This document shows, piece by piece, positions 27,170 to 39,900 of a stretch of 64,000 bases of DNA. The stretch covers positions 496,001 to 560,000 of the forward strand of contig JAGFBZ010001584.1 of assembly GCA_018398805.1 (NCBI GenBank), written 5' to 3'. Each line of letters begins with the position of its first letter. Positions within the stretch are counted from its first letter, which is position 1. The stretch is from Hirundichthys speculiger (lineage: Eukaryota > Chordata > Actinopteri > Beloniformes > Exocoetidae). Under the pieces are notes generated by a model that searched no databases, was not told the DNA's origin, and worked only from the letters and a program-made list of their open reading frames with translations. Position numbers and translations under genes: made by a program.

Positions 27170-27265
27170 GGTAGAGGAATGCACTTACAAATCACTTTTC
27201 TAGTCTTACGGACCACTCAAAGAGCTTTTACATTACAAGCCATACTCATCCATTCACACCCATTC
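27170..27265 (+). repeat. Fragment of a common teleost interspersed repeat
   Basis: The block cttttctagtcttacggacc, then cactcaaagagcttttacat, then cattcacacccattcattca is typical of a fish-wide repeat with an 'atagcgctttac' core. Confidence 0.5.
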
Positions 27266-27954
27266 ATTCAGCACTTCTTCATCTATACAGTTGTTTTTTT
27301 ACTTTGTTTGGTGTTTTCTTTTTCTTCTTTTATACAGGAACTCACAGATTTCTGCCTCAACCTCTATGTAGGGTCCTCAAAGTGTCAGACTGATGTGCCA
27401 CAGCTACCAGGATCATACTGGCATTGAGCCACAGTCACACCCAGAAAATGAAAAAAAAGTTTTACAGCAGAATGTCTGAACATAAATAATCTTAACATTC
27501 ATTTCTGCTTGACATCAGATTCAACCTCGGTCTGACAGGAGAAGAATCATTGTTCCTTTCATTCATCTCCCAGACATTTAATAACATTGATACAGTGTGT
27601 TGGCCTTGTCTCCATCATTCCACACCAGTCAGTCATGTAATGTCTTCATCTCCTGCTCCATCCTAAACAGTGTAACTGGATTTCTAATGCGGCATTAATA
27701 GCTGGACTCAAGGAAGACATTTAATCCACCCTGTAAAGCTGCAATGCTTTGGAACATGCTTTATCAGCGTTATACTAAAGTCTGATGAGTAAAAAACATG
27801 CAGGTTGGCCTCTGAAACAAATTTCAGTCTGAAAACCCAACAAACAGCCGTCTGAATCTTTCTAAAACAGTTGGGTACAATTAATAAAAGCGGTAGGCTG
27901 CATTGTTGTCATGATACATAATACATGGGGTCTATGGACTCTGTGATTATAGAG

Positions 27955-28085
27955 ATGTTTCTGTCTTGTATTTTAAGATCGCATGGCTTCCATAAAAGAG
28001 AGGAGAGAGAAATAGGTAAACCAAGAAAAAAGGGTCGGGACTCAAACTCAGATGGCTATCTGGACTTTCTGACTCATCACATGGG
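27955..28085 (-). repeat. Possible SINE fragment (minus strand)
   Basis: On the minus strand, agtttgagtcccgaccc (B-box-like) is followed by a pyrimidine-rich tract. The order resembles the SINE at 7,531-7,680, but the similarity is weak. Confidence 0.3.
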
Positions 28086-28651
28086 GCACCAAGCTAAATT
28101 ACAGACTATTTAAGTCTATCTACAAACTGCTATATGAACACACTCTATGCTATTTCATGTTTTGGTCTTTCAGTTTTCCATTGTTCATGTGAGCCCTCCT
28201 CAATCTCTCAAACCAGGAGGGGCATCTGCAGACGCAGTCCATCTTCCTCAAGGTTCGACATGTTCATAATGGGATGTTTTTCAGTTCATTATAGTTGCAA
28301 AAAGTCTCACTTTTCACTCAGTTTCCAACCAGTATAACCACTCTCTTCAAACCTCCAGATCGGATTACATGTTTGTTTTCTTCTCCTCACACCATTCCAC
28401 CATTCTGAGTCATAGGTTTTGTGCATTAAGCTACATCCATTTGTTACTGGATAAGTGCATGAACATTTACTTATGGTTGTGGTGTAAAGTGTTGTACAGA
28501 TCTGACAAAACTTAAAAGAACACTCTGGAATTGAGACAACTGTAGGTCTATTTTGAGACTTTTGTAAGGGACTAAAACATCATGAACTGAAACAGTTCTT
28601 TACAGAACATGTGCTTGCAGCAAAGATTAAAAAATATAATTTAACTTAAGT

Positions 28652-29020
28652 CAGCCATTCCCAAACTTCAGAATACCAAGGCCCAATTTGAAATGTGAAA
28701 ATCTCCGCAGCCCACCCAAACCTTTAATCACAACTGTCATCAACATCCAGGACTGGAAGCTATGTTCGGATATTTATGTGAGGAGTCAACAAATAAGGTG
28801 ACACTTGTCATATTAATTTGACAGTAGAATAACACTTAACTGGTTTGTTTTATTACTTAATGTTTTTTTTTTTTTTAATCATGTCATGAAAATTTTACAG
28901 TAATTAAAAACATTTAAAAAAGATTGAGGATTTAGACATTTGTTTGATTTTAATTACCTCTCACGGCCCACCTGCAGTACCCCCACCAGGGGGCTGCGGC
29001 CCACACCTTGGGAATCACTG
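28652..29020 (-). mobile_element. Non-autonomous hAT element (MITE), copy 2, inverted
   Basis: Reverse complement of the same family as 13,500-13,882, 369 bp long, similar across its whole length. The ends cagccattcccaaac and cagtgattcccaagg (inward) are conserved. The flanking 8-mers acttaagt (28,644-28,651) and acttcagt (29,021-29,028) match at 7 of 8, indicating an old insertion. It carries no coding sequence. Confidence 0.85.
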
Positions 29021-29029
29021 ACTTCAGTG

Positions 29030-30984
29030 ATAGTGTAGAAAGGGCCTCTATAAGTAATTTCGACTCTATAAGTGTACAGGAAGTGGATAAAAAGGACTGT
29101 TGGTGCAGGCATCTCATTTCGATTACTGCCATCTAATTATAAGTTCATAAATGTCAGAAGCAGAGGCCATGAACTCTCCACCTTTTGCATCTATTGCCTA
29201 GACTACACGACATCAGTCGTTGACTTGTATAGATGTAAAACAAGGAGGCAGAGACCAGGAGATGCCTGCACAGACCTTTTTATACACTTTTTGTACAAAA
29301 CTAGAATTACTTCAGTTCGTAGAGACAATATCCACACTACCACTTAGGTAGAATGAGATTTTTACATCTCATCAATCTTAAAATAGCAGTTTGTCTCAAC
29401 GTACTGGAGCGCGATAGCCCCAAACGTTAACACGAATTGCCATTTTGCTGCAAACATTTGTTCCATTCTTGCTCAAAATTGCTTCAGTTCACATCATTTT
29501 GATTTCTACCAAAGGTTTACACTCTTTGCAATATGATAATTGACCAAAAAATAACAACTTTATTTATGGTTGTGCTTATTTGTAAAGGTTTAGCCCCTGA
29601 AAAAAAGTATTTAAAAAAATATTCTGAAACTTTCAAGTTAAACCTGAGATTTTCAAACTTTAAGGTTGTACTCCTCATACGGCTGTAAAACCAGAAATTG
29701 AATGTGGCCAGAGTACAAGCAGGTTTGGCTTGGATTTTGGGATAAAGTATACATTCAATCAGTAATTGCAGGAGGCAAACAAAAGACATGGGCTCTAAAT
29801 TAAGAGACAGAAATAGGGGCACTTATTTTCCTTCACAGAATCAGAGCAATACATCCTGCATCTCATCTCCCGAGAGCAGCTGGCGAGAGCTTCCTGTCCT
29901 GAGCAAGCTCTTTAATGGCTAAGTCATGTCACTACTGATCAATGCAAAATTTCACCACACCCTGGTGTCAGAGTACAAGTTGGCTCTCCAACCCTCAATC
30001 TGAAACCGATATTCCCGTGGAGTCCGTCTGGCACACTGAATGAGACCAGCGAGAGCTGCACTGGCAATAATGAAAGATGTGAGCCTGCCTGACCCACAAC
30101 TTTCAGCCACATCATCTTAAATGTGTCTCCACCGAACATCCTGCACCACAATGACTCCATCTGCTGGCTTAACAATGTGTAGCAGTCAGTGTGGCAAAAA
30201 AGAAAACAAGATACATACCACAGTACAATTGACTTTTTAATACATTTTCTTTTTTTTTAACTCACCGGTCATTTTGCAACCAATATGATTAATTTTTATA
30301 TTATCAAAATCATTGCAAAGGCTGTATCATAAATATATGGCAATCTCATATATACTTTTTTTTTGTACATGCTCATTTCAAAGGTCCCTCGTAAAAATTG
30401 TAAAAATAAAGTGTACAACCAACCTAAAAATCCGTTGGTGAGCATCAAACTTCAGCACAGTGGAGCTTTCAGATACAAGCACTGCTATCTTTACTTAAAA
30501 GGGCATCCACACTAAAGAGCAGATTCACTTGATCTTTTTTTTTTTAATTTCTGAAAAGGTATCTTGTGATGTATCACCTAACCATTAAGTCCATGTAATG
30601 GCAAAGTATAATAATTTGACACATTTTCATTTAAATAGAGAATAAAAAAAGGCAACGTTGGCAAAAGCAGAAAGCTACAGTATAAGTGCATTATCAAAAA
30701 AATAAACTTTTTTTTCATTTTAATTGTACAAGAGTGTGAAAATGTGGAGTGTGACTGCTGATAGTGTAAAGCTAAACACAGATAGTTTTGGTCTGGAAAG
30801 CAGTGTGAAAATGAACAGGAAGACTTGAAAAAAATCATAGAACTTGTGCTTATTCTGCCCTCAGAGGACAATACGTTGTTTTGTTTTGTTTTCCCACCCT
30901 TTTTTCCTGCTTTGTTCATCATCTCTACAGTCTGTTTGCACATAATTCCATCTCTGACGTTTTCCCTCCATGTTCTATTGCTGC
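29030..30984. other. mideas 3'-flanking region and probable 3' UTR
   Basis: On the minus strand this lies directly downstream of the mideas stop codon. It is AT-rich. Possible minus-strand polyadenylation hexamers are ATTAAA near 30,235 and AATAAA at 29,559-29,564, so the UTR end is uncertain. No other gene was recognised; the minus frame at 29,939-30,175 shows no known motif. Confidence 0.4.
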
Positions 30985-33900
30985 TTAGTGCCAGTCTTCA
31001 TCTTCATCATCGTCCGCTTCAGATGTGTCTTCCTGGCTGCTGACCTCCGCCTGCTGCATCACTCCATTCCCACTTCCTCCCTGATGAGTGCCGGCTGCTG
31101 CGGCGGTGGCTGCTGCTGCTGCGGTGGCTGCTGCTGCGGCGGTTGCAGCGGCCGCTACCGCCGCCGCCTTCCTGGCTCGAGCCTGAGCTGCCGCTCTCTC
31201 CTCCTCCTCTTTCTGACGCTGTGCTGCAGCCTTCTTCTCCTGCTCGGCGTGGCTCTTCATGTGGGCACTTCGACTCTTTACTTTATTAAACACCCTATGA
31301 GGAAAGATAATTATGTAGCGTTACACACAACAGCAGCGCCACAAGTAGGCAGTAAAAGAAACTTTTTAAGTGCACTAAACTGTTCTGCAGAGTGATTACA
31401 ATTCACATTCAGTGAAAAGTTGATCAGAGTTAAATCGACGCAAACCCTACGTGCCACACCAAATATCAACTTGTTAAAAGATGTTTGATGCTTATTTCAG
31501 ACAACAATACAGTTTAATGTTGAATATTGTCACGTACCACACCACACATGCCCACATTTAGCTATAAAAAGCCATCCCATGTCAGAGGGGATCCACTGCC
31601 CCCTGCAGAGTATCACAGGTACGTCACGCTTTAAGTGTTTACAAAAAGTGTGATACATGTTAATTACAGTTACCACAGCTCCTGCCTCTCCTCTTTCACC
31701 TTCACAACAGTTTCTGGGGACAAAGGAGTCATATGTGCTGAATCTTCTGAATCTCTGAGTTGGAATCATGCGATTTATACATTTATTGAATGCACATGTT
31801 TTTGATTCACATAAATCAATTTGCGATCAAATGGCAGCGTGAGCGCCATCGATTCCACTGGTCACACTAGGGAAAGCGGACACTGCAGCCAATTGCCTTT
31901 TAAATGCAGTGATTCCTTTCAAAAGGTTCCAGGACTGTGATGGAAAGGAACAGAATTGCTGAATTCCCAAAGGAACTTTGCGCAGAAACAACAAATACTG
32001 TGTTGAATCAAAAATTTGAATGTCGTCTAACTTCATCACGCACAGTTCTGACTCGTTGGCCAATGGCGACATTTCACAATAATACTATATTCCTGAAGAA
32101 ATTATTTTAAATGCTTTACAGCTCGTTAAAACAGTTAGGTGTATTATTTTAGATCTCACTCCTGGATTATAGGACCAGCTGAGAATGGAAATATGTACAT
32201 CCACCCTATGCGCATAATACGCTTAATACGTTGTGTGTTTCTGGCATTTTTTAAAAATGTATTTCTCATTGGATATCATAAATAGAATTTACATTGATTT
32301 GTATGCATATGAGATCGCTGGTTTATGACCAGGTCACGCTGAACATGTATGTGCTTGTCCTGCACATCTGCTGTCAGTTTATCAGCTCTATCTGTGTTGC
32401 AAATCTCCAAAACATGTGTGCACATGGGTCAGAGTTTCTGCAGAGGACACGTGCACAAATATTTTGCTGAGAGTCCTGTCCTGGACGTAGGAAGTTGTGT
32501 ACGCATCATTCAAGGTTCATTTTTTTGTTGTACACAAGGTTTAAAAAATAAATAAATAAATAAAGCAGGCAGAAATCTGAATCCCCCCCATCTCATTGAG
32601 AAAAACAAAAAGAAAAGAAAACCGAGAAAGCGAGATCCATCAGCTGCACAGAGCTCTAAATTATCTCACTTGGCTGGCTTGGTGGCTCTTCTTGCTCTTG
32701 ATGGACGATCTAACTGCAGCGTGAAACCCAGCAGTTTTGTAAAGTGGCCACAATGAATGGAGACATTTAGGATGTGAAACGTCAACTTGTCACCAAGTTA
32801 GAAAAACTGTGTCGGGATGACACCATTTCAGTTCATTTTCCGTAAACCACTTTGGTCCTGAGCTGGAGCCTGTCCCAGCTGTTACTGAGTGAAAGGACAC
32901 CACACACACTTCACAGCCCTGCACAGGGCAAATGACTTCATTTTATGTTTACTTTTTGTGTATGTCAGTACACACAGCAAACCCAAAGCTGCTCCAAAAC
33001 TGAAGGTTTTATGCAAATAACTGATCTACTTTGGAAATATTCTTCTAAATGTGATTTGGTACAAAACACAAAGGTTTTAATTTCCTTTGTCTCTACTTGC
33101 ATTTACTTATCTTTTAAAATCATTCTTTGCCAATCATAATTCTAATAAATTATGATTATATTATTATATTGTTATTGTGGTACTTCATCCTGTTTTTTTT
33201 TTATGTGATGTTTTATTTCAGGATTATAGGCTACCATCTTCATTTCTCTATATTATTTAATTTTTTTTAACAGTCTGTTTTTTGAAAAAAGACATGAGAA
33301 GAGCAGACACAATGAGATGTCTGCAGCAGAAAATAATTTAATAAACAGGTGAGCAAACGTAACTCAGAAACAGGGACCTCACCTGCCGCACTTCTTGCAT
33401 GGAAACACTGCATTGGGGTCCTGTGGGGGCTTCGTGGGCGCTCTGCTCTTTTTTGCTGCGGGTTCGGCCCGAGGCCTGTGAGGTACTGACGAGTAATGAG
33501 GCTCCCTGTTCACAGTGTCTGGCTCTTTGAACGGCGGCACTGTACCGGCCTAAACCAACAACAAAATGCACAGTAACAGAAACATGAGTGACAATTACAT
33601 TTGCTGTTTGAAGTTGACTGTGTTCATTTAAAAAAAGGAGCCTAAAGAGTATTTGAAAATGAAATGAAATGAAAATGAAAAAATACTTTATTTATCCCAT
33701 AAAGGGAAATTCAATACTGTAGTAAGTAAGGGCTCTCTCTTTTTTTTTTTTTTTTTATAAACAACAGACAAACGACAGCAATAATAATAATAATATAATA
33801 ACAGGTGTTAAGTCTTGTTGTGGAGGCTGATGGCTGCTGGCAGGAATGATCTTCTGTATCTTTCCGTCTTGCAACGGACCTGAAGAAGCCTCTCACTGAA

Positions 33901-36900
33901 CACACTCTGTTGTTTGATCACTGTGTCATGGAGAGGGTGTGAAGAGTCCTCCATCATCTTCATCAGCTTGTGCAGCATTCTTTTTTGTACAATCAGCTCC
34001 AGCGGCTCCAGAGTTACACCCAGCACAGATCCAGCTTTCCTGATCAGTTTGTTGATTCTCTTCAGGTCTCTGGTTCTGATGCTGCTTCCCCAGCAGATGG
34101 CTGCAAAGCTGATTGCACTTTCTACAACAGACCTATAGAAGATGTGCAACATCTTGGTGCAGACATTAAAAGATCTCAACTTTCCTAAAAAGTAGAGTCT
34201 GCTCTGACCTTTCTTGTAGATGTATTCTGTGTTGCATTTTCACTCTAGTCTGTTGTCAAGCTGAACTCCAAGGTATTTGTATTCCTCCACCACCTCCACC
34301 TCCTTTCCCAGGATGGAAACACTGCTGTGTTGATTCTTGCTCCTCCTGAAGTCGACAATCATCTTAGTTTTGCTGGTATTTAATACGAGATGATTGTTAC
34401 TACACCATTTCACAAACTGACAGATCAGTTCTTTGTACTCTGCTTCCTGTCCGTTGCTGATACACCCAACAACTGCAGAGTCATCAGAGTATTTCTGCAG
34501 ATGACAGGACTCAGAGTTGTACTGGAAGTCAGAGGTGTAGAGCGTGAAGAGAAATGGTGACAGAACAGTTCCTTGTGGTGCTCCAATGCTGCTGACCTCC
34601 ATCTCAGACACACAACCTTTCAGTCTCACAAACTGTGGTCTGTTTGTGAGGTAGTCATAAATCCAGGAGGTTGTGGAGGAATCCACCTGGAACTTATGGA
34701 GCTTCTCACATAACAACGCAGGCTGAATTGTATTAAAAGCACTTGAGAAATCAAAGAACATGACCCTCAAAGTGCTGCCTGATTGGTCCAGATGAGAGTG
34801 GGCCCTGTGAAGCAGGTAGTTGATGGCGTCTTCAACCCCAAGCCCATTACGATATGCAAACTGTAATGGGTCCTGAAAGGTGCTGAGCTGCTTGTTGAGG
34901 TGGACCAGTAAGAGTCTCTCCGGGACTTTCATGATGTGAGATGTCAGGGCAACTGGTCTGTAGTCGTTAGGTTCAGCTGGTTGTGGTTTTTTAGGCACTG
35001 GAATAAGGCAGGATGTTGTCCACAGCACAGGAACTGTTTTCTGTCTCAAACTGGTGTTGAAGAGGTGCTGGAGAATCGGACATAGTTGCATTGAGCAGGT
35101 CTTGAGAACTCTGGGACAGACACCGTCTGGACCTGCAGCCTTGTTCTGGTTCAGTTTCTCTAGTTGTTTTTTGACCTGATTGCAGGAGACAGACAGAGTG
35201 GAGGGGGAGGCAGAGGAGGTCTCAGAGGTGGAGAAAGACGATGCTGGTCTCTGGTCCATGACTGAGCTGCAGGGTGACAGAGTGGAGGTGTGACAGGAAA
35301 GCTGTGGGCTCACGGAGGGTGTGTGGTCTGTTGAGCTGGAGGCAGGGGGGGAACTGAACCTATTGAAGAACCTGTTCAGTTCATTAGCTCTGTCCAGACC
35401 TCCATCAGTCTGGTCCCCCTTTGCCTTGAAGCCGGTGATCTTCTTCATTCCGAACCACACATCCCTCACATTGTTCTGCTGGAGCTGCCTTTCTAGCTTC
35501 TTCCTGTAGTCCTCCTTGCACTTCCTGGTTTGTGCTTTAATTAGTTTTTGTGTTGTCTTCAATAACTCCCTGTCTCCATCCCTGAAGGCTTCCTTTTTGA
35601 TGTTCAGCAGCTTTTTCAGGTCTCTGGTGATCCAGGGTTTGTTGTTGGGGAAGCACCTCACAGTTCTTGTTGGAACGATGCTGTCCACACAGAAGTTTAT
35701 GTAATCTGTCACACACTCAGTCATGGCGTTGATGTTGTCTCCATGAGGTTCACAGAGGACATTCCGGTCCGTAGCCTCAAAGCAACCTTTCAGAGCATCT
35801 TCAGCTTCATTAGACCAGGTTTTGATAGTTTTTGTGATCACTGGCTGCTGCTGAACGATGGGCTTGTAGTTGGAGGTGAGAAGAACCAGATTATGGTCAG
35901 ATCTTCCTAAAGGTGGCAGCTTTAATTTAACAGCTGTGTGAATTTTTATTAGTAGCCCATGCTCCAGACTGCACAGAGTAATACTTACATAGTCATGAGC
36001 CTGTAGTGACAGAGCAACCCTGCTCTCGTCATAAGAAATTCCTCTCTTGTCGTCCGCTTCCTCTGCTTGAGTGAATCTGGACTGCTGTGAGCTCTGTAAG
36101 GAATCACACTGTTAGACTGTCAATACTGTTAAAGAATTTTGAAGCTTAAAAGCAAGTTCAGTGGAGAAGATTTGATTCCATCGTGCCCACGCTCTTCAGG
36201 TCAAGGAGTCCCTGGACTCTAAAGAACCCATATTTTACAATCTAAAGTTGGGAGGCCCACCGTACGACGCGTTTTCATTTTACATTTAAATCTGTTTGTT
36301 TGTGATCTGCCAATCTAGACCAACATTATGCCCAAGTATTTCTGCTATCATGGCTGAACATCTTAAAAGTGTCCTCAAACCTACAGAATAAACTCAAAGA
36401 TCACTTTACCTTCACGTCCACCACAACCTCTGCGTGTTTTTCCACAGGCGAATCCGGAGGGCCGAAGGTTAATATGCTGTTGCGACCGATCTTCACCTGT
36501 TTCTTGTATGTGTAGTAGAACTCCACACACTGAGCCACAGTCTTAGTCTGCACCTTTAAATGGTCCAAGACAAAGGCACATGCAGATCTGTGTGAGGATG
36601 AAGAGTTCCTTCCACTGTCACAGCTACACTGTAATTTACTACAGTCTGAGAATTACAAACATTTAAGTGCATTTGATTAAAATGCATAAATAAGAATAAA
36701 CTTGAGCTGAGTGACTGACTGATCTCACAGTTTTGTTAAAGTTTCTAAAAACCAGACTTCCCACCACAGAGAGGATGTGATTTTTTTTTTTTTCTCAATT
36801 TGATTTTCTACTCTTTTGAACTTTTTAAAATCTTTTAGCCTGTTTGTGCGAGAGCATCCTCTTCCTGCCTAAAAAAGCTTGTGGTTCCATTTCATCTGAA

Positions 36901-39900
36901 TCTGGTAAATGACGACAGTCTTATATATTCTATTTATTTAAATACCTTTATCAGTGTCTTACAGGATTTTTTTCTTAATTGCCTCAAGTAATTGTTTTTT
37001 GTTTGTTTGTTTTTTAAATACATAAATCCATCCCTGGCTGTAGAATAGAAACTAAGAAGCTTACCAGTTTCTGGACCAGGAAGAAGTCCTTCCTGTAGGC
37101 AGAGATCCCCTTATTGAAGTAACACTTCTCCTCTGCTGTCCAGCTGTCCGAGCCTGTGAGACCAACAGATGCACATAAGCTAAAAGGGGCTCTCTGGGTA
37201 AACAACTCTTTAAAGAGAAATTGAAAATCTCAGAGCAGTTCATAAAAAGGTGATGATGTAACAGGGCTGAGAAAGATTTCTCACCCGAGTAGTGATAATT
37301 TGCCAGGTGATGGCCTTTGGGGAAAAGTGGGTTCTGAAGCATCAAACGTTCCAGTGTTTCCTGATGATTAACATCACAGTGAGCAAAGCTTCGATCATAA
37401 ACCACTTCAAAGATTAACATACAAAATTACAGTGGTACTACTAAAATATTTGAAAAATGCATGTTAATTAAGATCTTGCAAACTGAATAGCTCTTGTGAG
37501 TTTTTACGAGCCACGTTACTCACAAGGAAATTGCCTCCACATTCATGTAAACAGTGCAAAGCCAGCTCCTGGTTGGTTCCTCCTCCACTGAGAACGCTTG
37601 AACAAGCCATGTTCATCAGATCCTCCACTGAAATGAAGAGGTGAAGGGAAGATGGTGACAAAAAGCTCATACAGAATAAATAAAATCAAGAGTTGGAAAA
37701 TACTAACCGCTCTCCTGGTCACCATGCTTGAGGTTGGAGGCATCCGGCGGAAGCCAAACCAAGTCGGCTTTGTGCTGGTCAAACTGGGAGGCGAGTGGAT
37801 CTTGCAAATCAGGAATTTCTGCCTGGTACTGCGGCCCGAAATTGATACGGCTGCATGCCAATGCAAAGTTCAGAGTCATGGAGATGTAGGCAACACTGAT
37901 AAAGAAGAAACCGTTCAGATAAACGAAGTGGTACTCACGGTTCAAGGCTTACGGGTGTGGCATCAGTAATCAAAGGCAAGACGGGAGGAGTAATTTCTGA
38001 ACTTGCTGAAAGACAATATTCATAAAAACTTAACTCATTTTCTGCCAGACGTTCTTGTCCATAATATAAATCATAACTAAAACTTCAGGGCATCTGACAG
38101 CAACAGTGAAGACTTACTAGACCGCAACAGGCTGCGCGTCGCCGACTTCGGTGTAACTGGGGGCGGCAGGATTTGGTTGCTTACGGCCATGTTGGTGAGG
38201 AAGGTGGAGAAGTAGAGCCCTGAACCCCCCCGCACAGGAGACAGGATGGGTGGAGGCGTGTACGGGGGCAGGGCTGTCGGGTGGTCCGGCAGGCGCACGG
38301 GAGAGCGCAAGTTACTCTGGTAGGAAGTGATGCTGGAGTAAACGGATGGAGGGATGAATGTGGATGGTTTGGGAGGAGGGATGATGAGAGGCTCGGGGCG
38401 AGGCCGGCGCTTAAATTTCACTTTTCCGTCTTCATCCTGTCCTGAATCATTTTCTCCATCCTGGGTGGAAGAGAGATCGTGGAGATGAATCACATCTCTG
38501 CTTTGCTTTCTCTGATGAGTGTATTTTTTTTTTTTTTAATTTTTGCTCACTTTAACTACAAGTGCATCTGCAACTGAGTATAACATACACTGATCAGCCA
38601 CAATTTTAAAACCATAGTCAGAGATTAGCAGAAATTATCTTCCTGCACTGCCACATATAGAAGTGAAATTATTAGTATTTTAATGGTACAACTAAGGTAC
38701 ATTTGTACAAACATAACGATAGATGCTCAGAGTTTATTTAGTGAATCTTACCATTTTCCAGTTGATTATAACCTAAATCACTTAGATGTAGGCGTTGTAC
38801 TGCCAAAAAATAGCAGGAAAAAATAAGGTACAGGTATTAAAATGAACAAGAAATGAAGAAAAATGGTGGTCAATAATTTTTTCAATGATATAGAGGTGAA
38901 TGTACGGAGAAGCAGAAAAAAACTGGCAACAATGATCGGAGTGACTTTCACAAAAACCCAATAAAGACGCTGGACAACTGGATCTGGCTTTCCCTAAAGT
39001 AGATCTATTGGAGTGCTCCCAGTATAGAGTAGTTAGTATTTTACAAAACTGGTCCAATAACAGACAACTGGTGAGCCAGTAACAGGGAGCCAAAGCTCAC
39101 AGATGTGCATGAGGAGTTGCAATTGGTCCCACAGGGGAACTGCTGTGGCACAAACTGCTGAAAATTGATGTCGCCTCGGACAGAAAGGTGTCTGAACACA
39201 CGGCGCATCAGAGCGTGCCTTATGGGATTACGGGGCTCCCACTGAGCTCAGCAAAAGGGCGATTTCAGCATTTGATGAAAATGCTCTTTCACTACTGACA
39301 CAAAACACAAAAGATCTGTTATTTCACCTTGATACAAACTGTCTTCCTTGTGCATCAATTTTCTTTTCTTGGACAGTGGGGTTAGTTTGTAGAGGTTTTT
39401 CTGAAGTCCATCAGCTCTGAAAATCATCTTGATGTCTTGCTCATGGTGAGATACAGTTATCGTTGTGGGTGACGACGAAATGCATTGTGGGAGATGTGGT
39501 TTTATTGTCCATATGCGCTTTAGAGCGGCGTAAGCTTGTTTTAAGTCTTAAAATATTGGTTTAAAATTTAAGCCAATAATGCACAAGCTCTCAAGGGCCA
39601 CATAAAATGACGTGGCGGGCCACATTTGGCCCGCGGGCCTTGTGTTTGACACATGTGATCTACAATAAGCATCACAGTGTCAGAACTGGACCATGGAGCA
39701 AAGGCAGAATGAAATGGGAAAGGGATGGCAGCAGAACGCACTATAACAAGAAGGAAGGCCAGGAGAGGTGGCTTGATGATGTGACAATATTCTTTGTTTC
39801 TCTGCCAACAAAAACACTGCTGCAGATAAAGGATGCGCCAGGAGTTACATGTTGAACGGACCTACTCACTGTGAACAGGCTGGACGAGGTCAGGTGATGA

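Noticed and set aside
33808..34179. Separate gene in the mideas intron
   Set aside because: It is the continuation of the L2-like LINE frame after its single TGA, not an independent gene.
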